From Ceratobasidium sp. AG-K (lineage: Eukaryota; Basidiomycota; Agaricomycetes; Cantharellales; Ceratobasidiaceae): a stretch of DNA of 64,000 nt. Position 1 is the first letter of the stretch. The number at the start of each line of letters is the position of its first letter. The stretch covers positions 744,001 to 808,000 of the forward strand of contig JAWNGF010000006.1 in the NCBI GenBank assembly GCA_037039685.1. Direction: 5' to 3'. The position numbers and the translations under genes were made by a program. The notes under the pieces are model-generated. The model was not told where the DNA came from, did not search any database, and worked only from the letters and a program-made list of their open reading frames with translations. This document shows positions 44,126 through 55,123 of the stretch, in pieces.

Positions 44126-45754
44126 CTACCCGCTTTGAATTGACTTGGTCTCAGTTGGCTCAAGTCCTGTAGCGCTCGACTCCGGGGTTGGGCCAGCAGC
44201 TGGCAGCTCCGACTTGGGCGCATCGGGATCCGTAGGAGCAGCAGACTGGGCTCCCTTTTTGCCCTTGCCGGGCGGAGGAGGATGGTACACTTTTTCCTAT
44301 ATCCCCATCACACGTAAGTTCACAAAGCGACACAGATCACGACCTAACGCATACCTTTTTCTTCTTCACCTCTGCCACAGCTACGGGATATGCCAGTCTC
44401 TCTGCCTCTTTCCACTCCTCGCTTGCTTCAAACGTTTTTTGAATCGGCTCCAGAATCGAGGCGACGGCCTCGGCGACAGCGGCTTTGAGATCACCCGGGT
44501 GAACTTCTTTGGCGGCAAAAGCACGTTCCAAATCGTCAGCGTTTGAAAAGTGCGACGGGCCGCCGTACTCTGGCTTCCTCGAAATCGTGAATAGCGTGCC
44601 CTCGGGAGCATCCGTTCCGACCAAAGGTTGCAGTTGACTCGATGGAACCCCCCTCGCCAGTCGTCCCTCAACCACACGCATCAACACGGCCCTCACAAAC
44701 GCCAGTACACCGTTCCCCTCGACGACGCCCTCTTCACAGAATGCCGCCTTGATTTTTTTGCGCACCGTCGCAGGAGGGTCCAAGAAGTCGATTTTGGAGT
44801 TGGCTTCTGACGATGACATTTTCCCTCCAGTAAGACCGGGGACCATGGTGTTCATCAGGTGAGCTCGTTTCCGATAACCGAGTTTGGGGAGGTAGAGTTC
44901 GGCAAAAGTGAAGATTTTTCGCTGGATTATAATTAGGAGCTGCGACGATCGAGATGTAAAACACTCACCTGATCGACGCCACCAAACTGGAAATCACAAT
45001 CCAGGTACTGTTCATCCAGGGCCTGCATCCCAGGGTACAGAAGCCCACTCAGAAGGGGGCTAGCGACCTGCTTGACAACCTCTGCTCCGGCTTTCTTTGC
45101 GTCGTGCTCAGTAACCGTTGCACATAGCCGGTAGTTGTCCATATTGTATTCTTTCGTGAGTTGGTAAGAAGACCCGACGACAAATTTGAGGCGATCGACG
45201 GGGACACCGAGTGATTCAAATGTCGCTTTGAGGAGGTGAGAGTAGTAAGAGACCCGGTGAGCGATGAGCTCGAAAGGCGCTTTGAGGTTGTCCAGGAATG
45301 CGTGTACATCTGGTCGTAAATGATTTAGCATGGATCGGATCAAGTGAGATAATGGTGGCCGTTACCTGCGAGAAGTATTGTGACCTGAATAATGATGGGG
45401 TAAGTGAACATCAATGACGATACGCCAGTATGGGCGACATACCTCGACGCCAGCTGCCAAAAAGTCTGCAATCTTCATAAGCGGGACGAAATATCCGATA
45501 TGAGCTATTAAAAAAGAGACGGTTTAGCTATCATCTAAACTCAAGGTACGTTGACTTACGTCGGCCTGTGGTGGCCGTTCCTATAGCGAGTAGCCAAACA
45601 TTAGCCTCCAAGTCGCTTCGACCTGCGCCAACGCACCCCAGTAACATTTCGGGTTTTTGCCCTCGTCCAGGACAGCCTTTATAATATCTCCCCCGAGCAC
45701 CTCCTGGAGATTTCTTGTAATGAGTTCAAATCGTGCTTCTGAGCTGGCAGCCAT
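44126..45754 (-). CDS. TYS1: Tyrosyl-tRNA synthetase, cytosolic
   Basis: Class I aminoacyl-tRNA synthetase on the - strand, about 420 residues over several exons (two introns placed at 44922-44968 and 44297-44354). Starts [15 protein letters not shown]. The HIGH-like site is [10 protein letters not shown] across an intron near 45500. The tyrosine pocket region is [20 protein letters not shown], and the KMSSS loop is [17 protein letters not shown]. Eukaryotic or archaeal-type layout, like yeast Tys1. The C-terminal tail ([18 protein letters not shown]) is short and disordered with no EMAP II domain. It charges tRNA-Tyr in the cytosol. No break seen. Confidence 0.92.
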
Positions 45755-45955
45755 CGTTGGTCGAGTCAAGATGAAAGATCTTCAATAAGCGCCGAGAGGT
45801 AAATCCCGATGATGGCTGTGCTCAACGAAGCCTCAAGTGTTGGTAGCCGCCCTGACCATTGACGCGATTCTTGTGTTGGACACGACCATTCCGGTTCCGG
45901 TTTACTTATTCCTTTCCCTCATTGTAATCGAACCCTCAATTGAGTTTCTGAGCTC

Positions 45956-47802
45956 ATGAGCTTATCCACATTGCTAGATGAAATCTTGGATCAGATCCTA
46001 CGTTACCTCTCGCTGTTAGATCTCTGCAGTCTCCCTGCTTTGTTGGGCCTGGCAAACACGAGTATTTCCACACTTGTACCACACTATCTATCTTCTAGGC
46101 GGAGGCTACCCCGATGCTCTAGATGAGAGGGTCAGACGGTTAGCTGAGAGGATTGAAACGGACGATGAGAGCAGTGTGTTCTCAATTGGCGCGAGCGCGA
46201 AAAGACTTTTCTTCCGCAGTTCAACCAACTGTGAGAAAGATCTTGAGATGATAATTTCTCGAATCTCTAGCCTCAAATATCTCTTCTGGAATACCTGGGT
46301 GAGAGAGGAGGATCTAGCAAAAATTCACTTGCCCGGACCCGGTGCCCGCATCTTGAGTCGGTCGACATTTTGGTATGGGGGGTATCAGCCCCCAATTTCG
46401 GTATGTGTGTCTACCACTTGCCTGGGTATCAAATACGCGCTGAATGGTTGAAGAAATCTTTACGAAGTAAGCAGGATCCGTTAGTCCATCCACGGACATG
46501 TTTTAACTGATTTGTGGATCAGATTCTTGACTTTTACGAATCTCTCCCATTTGTCTCTCAGCTTTGACAGCACATGTGAGGACACACCTATTGTATTTTT
46601 AATTCCTCACAGATATTGTGCATAGACAGTCCTATCCTACAAACTGCACCTCGAAGCTTTGACCCTCTTGCCATCGACCTGTCCCAACCTCGCATCGCTT
46701 GCGCTCAACCTCAACGAAGTTGACTGCCCCACGGATTACGGCGACTTGATTCTGCCAGACATATTTAATGTCCTACAGCACTCTAATTTTCCCTTTCTAC
46801 AAAGATTTCGCGTCCTTGGTTACGCAGATCCGGACTGGAACAACATGTTCGCAGAGAACGGCTCGCATCAACCCCTGCGCGCGCTCTTTACTAAAAATTC
46901 CTCACATTTCCGGCGCTGCTTCTATCCAGTTCTCCCAACCTTCAATGACTTGTCCTCAATCTTAATGGGGTGGACCGCCCAGCAGATTACTACAACGTAG
47001 ATCTAGTAGACGTCTTCGATATCTTGCAGCACGCCACCTCGCCCCATCTACAAAGCTTCCACGTCTGAGGCTGTCCAGATCCCGACTGGGACGATGTATT
47101 TGCTGGGAGCAACTCGCATCGACCGCTTCACGAATTCTTTTCCAAGCATCCTCAGATAGAAGACCTGGTGCTAGTCTCTACTCACAACTATGCCTGGACC
47201 GACCATTGCATTGAGATCGACCCAAAGGATATGCACAGCCTCCTCGCCTCAAACACTTCGAGGGCCCTTTGTTCCTGTGTGAGGCAATTGTCGCATCGCC
47301 GCCGGCCCTTCAGCTGGAGATTTTACTGGTATCAGACCACACACTCGATCGGAATGTGGCGGAAAACAACTTCTCGCTTTTCCACGTTGCTGATTCTGCT
47401 ACCTGGTCATCATGGCCTATAACTTAGAGTCGCTCTCAATGCTCGCTCTTGGCGCCCTCCTGCGAGCGGCGAGTGGGCTGAAAGACCTAGAGGTTAGATC
47501 GGAGGTAGATAACCCAGTAAGTCATCCGTAAAGTTGTCTTCAAGGAAACGACCCAAACAAACAACGACTAGGAGGAGTTCCTCAATATGATTCAGAGGCT
47601 GTCCGATCTACGTCGACTCACTGTGTATAGCCCAGCTGGAACCCACGTACCTAGAACTGTGAACGGCAAGAGTAAGCCTGTCTTTATCCCAAATGAACAA
47701 TGGATCCCCTTTATCAAAAAACTTGCAACGTCATGCCCCGCCAAACAGTGGTACGAGGGCACCGATCACGCGGAATATCGTATCATGTGTGGGAGATTAT
47801 AA
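45956..47802 (+). pseudogene. F-box/LRR-like protein gene, decayed
   Basis: Starts with an F-box-like segment MSLSTLLDEILDQILRYLS. The frame shifts near 46070, where the continuation is LYHTIYLLGGGYPDALDERVRRLAERI. LRR-like segments follow in pieces (RISSLKYLFWNTW; LPSTCPNLASLALNLNEVD), then a final part MIQRLSDLRRLTVYSPAG and a stop at 47800-47802. A segment of about 250 bp is present twice (46667-46920 and 46932-47165; LQHSNFPFLQRFRVLG against LQHATSPHLQSFHV). The second copy has an in-frame TGA. Some frame changes could be unplaced introns, but the stop and duplication favour a pseudogene. Confidence 0.55.
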
Positions 47803-48466
47803 GAGCTCGCGGCGAGATGAAGGTTGAGTATATGAACAATGGAGTGGATAGTCATGCTCCAGAGTTTTACTAGTGTTCCATTCTTAAAAAGAATAAATCG
47901 TTTGCTTTTCACGCAGGTGTCATGAGATGACGGGCGACTACCTGATAGATATGTAGGCGCGCATACACCCACCTTTTCCGAGGTATACCAACAATTAAAC
48001 TGACTGATGTATATGTATTAGCCTATCCCTGTGAATAAGGACACACCGGTCACTAGGGTCGAGAGCCAGGTCACGATCTGAGTCGGCTGTGACTAGCCCA
48101 CTAACCCGAGACTCCGACTCTTTCCGCAATCTAACAGTCCAATCGACGAACGTTGACCACTCCCGAGCCAGTAATCTTCTGTCACATGAGTGAGGATAAA
48201 ACTAATATGGACAGCTGTTTAATATGGTGTACAAAAGGGTTACTAAACAAGAGAGCAGACGAGAAATGGCGTCATGATTCGAGGGATGGAGTTATACAAA
48301 CTAAGGAACAGTTCAGTGTATAGGCACTCGAACGTCGAGAATTTCAACACAGAAAAAAAGCAGGAAGTATACAAAGCTAAATGCGAGAGGGAAAAAAGCT
48401 ACATGGAACGAAGCAAGGAGCGACAGAGGTAATGACAATTTCTCTATAAGCCAGGACAAAGCGGAT
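47803..48466. other. Convergent intergenic region
   Basis: Lies between two 3' ends. No coding frame or repeat recognised. Confidence 0.5.
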
Positions 48467-50237
48467 TTAGTGGTTGGTCCGAGCGATTCCCTTTGACATA
48501 ACGATGTACTCGGACAGCGACTCCTCCGCTATCTCCAAGTTCATACGGTGGTCGTGGAGTTGGTACCATACTCCATCAAGGGACATGTGAACCTCGTAGG
48601 TGGCCGGGTTCATCGATCCTAGGTTCTCGGTCGGGCGTCGGAAGGTGAACAATGGTCGAGGGCGTTCGGTTTGGTCGCAAAATTCTAGATAGGTCATTTA
48701 AGCGTTTAGGAACCAAACACGAGATACTACAAACCATACCTTTCAAAATCTGGCTAAAGCTTTTATCAGACTTTCCCTGGGGTTCCTTCTCCTTCTCCTT
48801 CGTGTGGCTGGTGGCCGTCTGTGAGACCTCAGATTCCAGCTTCCGCCTCTTGCCCAATGGCGCCTTCCCGCTCCCCATCGCTGCTTGGGGTTGAAGGGCG
48901 AGTGTGCCAACGATCGGGGGCAGGCCAATTCCAGGTACCGGTCTTTGCCTCGTGTAATGATTCGCATGACCTACAGAACGAGCCCGCTTTGTCCCCGCAC
49001 TACGCAAAGGGGGCGCTGGATTGGGCAACATAATGGGTGCTGGAGGCGGAGATCTTGCCCTGGGAGGAAGGGTGCCTCGTTCCGTGATGACAAAGTCTGG
49101 CAAGTAGAGAGGAGGGGTTCGAAGGGCTGGACGATGTGGAATACTGCTGGTAGAGGGCATCAAGTTACTCAGAGGAGCAACAGTGCCGGAGGAAGAAGGA
49201 TTCACCTGAATAGAAGTTGTGAGTGCTCCAAGTAGTGTGGACGGAGACGCAGCGGGCTGGCCACCTGGGCACGCCGACGAGATGAAATCTAGAACCCCGG
49301 CATCAAGAGCAAGCGTGATGACCGCGAGCTTTGCGCCCTTGACGGAGACATACGTCCGACAGGGCGTGTCAATCACTCCATAACACTGTGAACGGCCGAA
49401 GGGTTTTCTAACCGTAAATCTAGCCGCGAATCCTGTAATCCGGTTGGTCAGCTCGATTCACATGGCTTGATCAGAGTACTTACCGCTTGTCCCAATTAGT
49501 ACAACTTCCCATTCCAGTGACGTCCTGGGAACTGGGAGTCCACGCGCTTGATAGGCACGTTGTAAGCCTTGGTTGACTCGCTTGATTAAATTATTCCAGC
49601 AGGTCTCAGCATTCTTTGCGCTAGCTTGCTGAAGGGCAGGCCCTAACATTTCTCTAGGAATATGAGGCACCTGACTTGCACCGTCAACATTGGTACGGTG
49701 AGGGGGAGTAGAAGTGGACGGAAGCACCGAAGACCCCTCGGAGAGAACCAGAGCGGAACCTTTGGGATAAAATGAAACACCCTAGTTAGCACGACGAACT
49801 CTACTGCCGCATGGCTGCCTATCCAATTACTCACCACCTAGAATAAATTCCAGCGCTCCTCGCTTCACGGCGAAAAGTGCTGTCTCGAGCATCGCCTGTT
49901 TGTAGTGAGCGTACGTCCGGTCAGCTGTAAACTCGGACCGGGTGTTATCGGGGCGAGTAATCGTAAGTGTAGATGAGAAAGCTAAGGGGAAATAAGACTG
50001 CGTGTACTCCAACATCCCAGTCGACGTACCTTGTGGATGGTGATGTAATTTGACACTGAAGTCGAGGGCGTCAAGAGTTCCATACCGCTCATTGCAAATA
50101 TGATATAGTAGCGGATATGCATCCAGAATATGTAGGCTGGAGTAGTCGGACCGAACCGTGGGGTCTCGAGCAGACGTAAGTATATCCACCCGTAGAGGGC
50201 GATTCACAACAAGCATCCATTCCTCGAGGGGATTCAT
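48467..50237 (-). CDS. Conserved-looking hypothetical protein
   Basis: Four exons on -: 50237-49835, 49759-49484, 49432-48740 and 48684-48467, with introns 49760-49834, 49433-49483 and 48685-48739 in phase. Start MNPLEEWMLVVNRPLRVD. The first two exons and start of the third (LDALDFSVKLHHHPQG, TCWNNLIKRVNQGLQRAYQ, CRTYVSVKGAKLAVITLALDAG) look folded. The third exon becomes Pro/Ser-rich and basic (LGKRRKLE, KEKEKEPQGKSDKSF), like a nuclear disordered region. The last exon returns to folded sequence (YEVHMSLDGVWYQLHD). No family recognised. About 530 residues, no stop or frameshift. Confidence 0.65.
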
Positions 50238-53030
50238 TTGATGATGTAGTAGAGAGAAAGGTATGAAGGAGAGATGGTGAGAGGTTATGAGCCCAAGTTG
50301 AAGTATTTAAGAAATGAGAGACCATAATCCCGGCTATCTATGTGGCCGACTAGATAGGAGAACTCGGGGGAGCTCCAACCTTGCGCCCGTAAATAGCGAG
50401 AATTGGGTCGATACAAATCGTGGTATTTCCTGGTGATCTCTAATCCCACCAATATTTCAGAAATAAGACATCCACTGACTCGAAATAACACCTTCTTTCA
50501 GTGCCTAGTACCCGCTGTGAGATTGCCTCAAGGACCCGGACCGAGGAGAGCTTGGCCATTCAATACGTCGGCGCCCCACCGGTAAATTATTGAACATCCA
50601 GTCTGGAATCTGAATGTGGTCTAATCGGCTACTGGGCAAGCACACGAGACGACGGGGAGAGCCATACTTTGGTAGAATGCGGTCCAACGGCGAAGCGAAA
50701 GTCCCGTGCCCTCCCCCGTGAGCAATGATCCGCCCGGTTGCGCCCGACGAAAGCGGCAATAGGGGCGGTCTCTATTTGCCGACTCAACAAGAAGCTCAGG
50801 TCCGAGATCTGCAGTATACATTCACTCAAATTTCATGGCCGAGGATGGCCAGTGCGCGTTCCCACCCCTGTGTCGCTGGGGGCTACTTAGTCCGAGAGTT
50901 GGAGAGCATTCGACCCCAACGGACTCTCACTTTCACCCTCATGCCACCACGACAAAGTAAGTTTCATCGCACTTGCTTCGAGCTACACTGACCTGCTCGC
51001 CTGTAGATTTGTCCAGGCAGCCTATGCGATTGACTCCTCTATGCTTGCGCACGCAGCTCATGCGACACAGTATTTCCCGCGCATTTTTCAAGTACTTGAC
51101 TGACTTTTACACTTGGGCATCGATGGTATAACCCGCACCGCCGCGACTTGTGAGTTCTTCTATTTCTCATCATCCTCAGCTAACGTGTTCGCAGCACCTA
51201 TAACATCCCCTGGACACCCACCCCCCACTCGGTCGCATGTCGGTTTATGGATGGTTGATATCTAATTCAGGGCTGACCCTGTCTGATCTTTCCCGACTGA
51301 GTGGGGGCTCGGTCCGTCTCCCCGCTGATGCTTGGCACGGGGAGCACCGGCTTGGCCCGGGGGTATGGCGTCTCGGATCGGCTGTTCCCTCGAATGAGGG
51401 ACCAGAGTGGGCTCGTAAGTCGTACCATCGTGACGCCTTGGGCCCTCAACACAACTGGTGAGTCCTGGATCTCTCCAAGCGCTCGCTTGTATTTACAGAG
51501 CTTGGACAGGAGCCAAGGTGGGATGGTCTCCGACTCGGCGCTGGGTCGAAGGAAGGGTGGGCTGTATGGGTCTCTCTTGTAAGTTGATACGAAGATTGGG
51601 GCTGTTGCTGAGTTTGTTCACACTGAGAAACGTGACCCGCGCGCTCCTTCGATTCACGCCAAGGAGCGTTGCCGACAACGGACTCAAGACATCTACGGAC
51701 ACATCCAGTGGGTTGCATTCACCTATTTTTCTTGTTATTTACTAATATCTCCGTTCGTAGATACCACGAATATCCGACAACCAAGACGGCGATCGATGGT
51801 GAGGAGGTACGAGGGCGAAGGATGCTGGATCAGGTCTGGAACGGACACTGTACGCGCATTGCGACTTTAGTTGGACATATAGGCGCAGCGTCTTGCTGCC
51901 TACATGTGCCGGGCGGGCGGGAATGGCCAATCCCCTAATACCATTCACATCGGATTGTCACTTGTGCGCTCGCTTAAGACCTTCACCAAAGACATTTAAT
52001 CGCACTCCTGGTTTGAAGGGAGCTGCCCTTGATAGAAACACCTAACATTTATGAGTGTCATAGCCAACCTAGCGATTCCAGCACCGGTCAACATGGAACC
52101 TCGGTAAAAACTCTCATACACTGGAGCTGGCTTTGGGCGAGTACTCGCGCCTCACCGATTGAACCTAGTCGAACCATTCCAATATTGCTTCCCATTTTTT
52201 TTCCGGTCCGTCAGGGTGGAACTGCCTAGCGTAAGGTGATTTGGGATGAGGTCACGGTGGAGATATCGAATGTCGTCTTGGCCCGATTCCGCAGAGACAA
52301 ATTGAAACAAAGCGACAAATTTACAATGCGATACCCATTACCCAGACCTCCACCCACCTTAGTTGACTAGTTGAGGTGAAAGTGACAATCGGTCTTAGCA
52401 TCCGGGGCGGTCCTCCGCATACTCTTACACAATGACTGATATTGTTCTCAGGTCTTTTTTACCAACCGAAACGGATGAGGGTTAGTCTGGGAAATATGCT
52501 CGAACGTCCAGACAAACTTAGTAGGTCTAGAGGGACCCGCCATCAAAAAATTGCAGCTTTAGAGAGGATCTCAAAAATTTGTGTATTACGACAACGGACT
52601 CATGCAATGCTTGGTTCCCGAGGACAGGACAACAAATACATTCTTGTTTTCTATTTCGAAACACCATTCTTTACGGCCTAATATTAGGTCCTGGAAACGG
52701 ATCGACAATTGAAATCGGGCTTTGGGTTGAGACTCATACTATTTTTGGCTGCATATATGGACCAATCGACCCTGGTAAAATGACAAGATCGACGTTTTGA
52801 CTTCCACTGCCCGGACCGTCAGGGCAGGATCGTCAGGCGTGAGATATTTTACGAAGAAATAGAGATACCGCCCGTTATTCCCGGAGGGGCTGGTTCTGAA
52901 CGGAGATCAAACAAGGCGGCAAACTAATAATGCCATAACCACTGCTCAGATTGCCGACCACCTCGGTTGAGGGGCCGAAAGTGACAATCGGTCTCAGTAT
53001 CCAGGACGTTCATTTGTGTAATCGTAGGCA
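50238..53030. other. Gene-poor region with degraded duplicate sequence
   Basis: No convincing gene. 50725-51760 holds short + frames with protein-like stretches (YLVRELESIRPQRTLTFTLMPP; ARGYGVSDRLFPRMRDQSGL; TIVTPWALNTTGESWISPS). They may be the remains of a decayed gene that I cannot name. From about 52190 to 52800 lies a diverged tandem copy of 52800-53300; shared blocks include GTGACAATCGGTCT. Confidence 0.4.
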
Positions 53031-53330
53031 ATGGCCGACGGCGTTCTCAGGTCAGGTTTTATCTCTGACGTCAACGAGGGTCATGTGGGAAATACGCTTG
53101 GACTCACGTACAAGCCCTTCGAGAACACGTGGGTATATGCGCCCGGGTTTCCAGTTGAATCCCGCCTTGATGACACTCTCTCAAGTCTAAGGGTGCTTGA
53201 CAGCTCACTGAAGGTCTGGACACTCGTCTGCACGGCTCATGGAATAAAATTGTTTGATAACCCGAACGAGAATTGTGAAAAAAGCATCGATTCGATCATT
53301 AACATACAAGTCGTACAAGATACTCGCTAA
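53031..53330 (+). CDS. Possible small protein, second copy of a tandem duplication
   Basis: 99-codon ATG frame (MADGVLRSGFISDVNEGHVG). About 600 bp upstream (from 52433) the diverged copy starts MTDIVLRSFLPTETDEG and then meets TAG, so only this copy is open. No family, signal peptide or membrane segment seen. It may be a chance frame in a duplicated non-coding repeat. Confidence 0.25.
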   Translation: MADGVLRSGFISDVNEGHVGNTLGLTYKPFENTWVYAPGFPVESRLDDTLSSLRVLDSSLKVWTLVCTAHGIKLFDNPNENCEKSIDSIINIQVVQDTR

Positions 53331-53356
53331 CCCAAACATAACACCATTTCTCTCGA

Positions 53357-55123
53357 TTACAAAGTATATCTCCACGCAACAGTCTCGACACCCTTTCGCT
53401 CGCTTGATTCTGACGATTCACCCTTGGCGTCCAACTCGGCGTTCATGCTGCGGAAGCGGAGGGCGACGACACCAACGATGACAAACAGGCCGGCTTGCAT
53501 GGCGATAGAGGCTATGCATCCCTGGCGATACAAAGGAGCGCTCGAGGAGATGCTGGTGGGAAATTAGAGATCGGGTACGGGATAGAGAGAATTGAACTTA
53601 CAAGAGGGTAGTAGAAGCCATGTATCCGATAGCACCGAAGCCGAGAGTGATGGCGCCAGCGACGGCACGCTTGCAGGTACCACGGACACTTCAGCTCTAT
53701 GTCAGAATCCCCATTCGGCAATATTGCAAATGTACGTACTTGTTCTGGAGCATGACCATGATCAATGGTAACTGCGTCGCGCTTCCGGCAATGGCCAAGA
53801 AAGTTCCGAATACCGACGCGCCAACGTTCTTGCTGAGCATGCATCCGAACCCAACGATGCACATGACGGCACCAGCGAGAATGTACGGAGAGCGAACGCG
53901 GGTGCGGTCCGAGTGCCAGGACATGGCGATGGCGACACCCGCACCGATGACCCAAGGTGCAATGGCGAGTCCCGAAGTGCCAGCGGGAGTGTAGCCTAGC
54001 GACCCAAGATGCACCATTCCGACCGTGGGCAAAGCAGTGACCGAAACGTTGGCGCAACCATAGGCAAGCCCGAGCGCCCAGATCATCCAGCAACGGAAGT
54101 GGTAGACAATCTTCTCCCAGACATGGGCGTCACAGACGATATGGTCATTTCGGTCTTCCTCGAGGCGGTCGAGAACTAAGGGGAGCGTGAGTTGGCAGTG
54201 ACGAAAGATGAACTGAAATCGTACCTCGCTTGCGGTCGTCCTCACTCAAGAAGGTAGCACGCTCGGGGAAGTTTTGCACAAATACTAAGGCGACGAACGA
54301 GATGATGATGATGATGATACCTGACACGCCATGGTTAGTGACTATCTCAGCGTGCGACGATTCAGGGACTCACCGAAGATGATGAAGATCCATTGCCATC
54401 CCTGGAGTCCGGCAATCCCATTCATGAGTGCCACAAGGTACGCCAGAATAGGAGATACGGCGAGGTTGATCGTGACTGCCTGGTAGAAGATCGACATGCG
54501 AAGCCCGAGTTCGAAGCGCGTATACCAGCACGTAATGAGAAGCGTACAGACCGAGAGGAAGCTTTACGATTGGATTTGATCAACCCGGTCTCACGACCCA
54601 AAATGGAAATACCTACCCGCTCTCGAGACCACCCAAAATCCCACGAACGACAGCGAGCTGCTGCCAGTTCTTGACAAAGGCAACAGCGATCCCACCATCA
54701 ATTCCCCAGAAGAAAACAATGGCAAAGAGGAAGTATCGAGGATGGTACCGACGAACGAGCAAGGCTGCTGGGAGCTGGAAGATGATATCTGTAATTGTTT
54801 TCGTCAATACAAAAGGGAGCCAAGAGAACAAGCAGCTCACAGCCGATGAAGAAGACAAGCAACGACACCCAATAATCGTTATTTTTGAACCCCATTAGCG
54901 ATACTCCGAGGGTATCCATGCGAGCGGCCCCAAAGTTGACCAAGAACAAGACGGGCACCGTCCACAAGTCGATTCGCTGCACAAGGCTCAAGCCGCTGGT
55001 CCGACCGCCCTCGGAGGAATAGTCAAGGGCAGCAATATCGGGGACAGGGCTGTTGACCGCCTTGAGATCGGCCTTGTCGTCAGAGATGGACGAGGCGTCT
55101 TCACGCTTGACAGTGCTGGACAT
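53357..55123 (-). CDS. MFS transporter, anion:cation symporter (Dal5/Tna1-like) group
   Basis: Multi-exon gene on -, about 490 residues. Start ATG at 55121-55123 (MSSTVKREDASSISDD), stop TAA at 53357-53359. A hydrophilic N-terminus leads to LVQRIDLWTVPVLFLVNF, NDYWVSLLVFFIG, DIIFQLPAALLVRRYHPRYF, FFWGIDGGIAVAFVKNW and VVRGILGGLES. A central hydrophilic loop follows (NFPERATFLSEDDRKR, then LDRLEEDRNDHI). The second half has ALPTVGMVHLGSLGYTPAG and LIMVMLQNK. This two-by-six layout and the RGxLGxxE-type motif match the ACS family that takes up vitamins or small organic anions. Plasma membrane location is expected; the substrate cannot be told from sequence. No break seen. Confidence 0.8.

Noticed and set aside
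50725..51760. A multi-exon + strand gene
   Set aside because: Protein-like fragments exist, but no continuous set of exons, family motif or start could be assembled.
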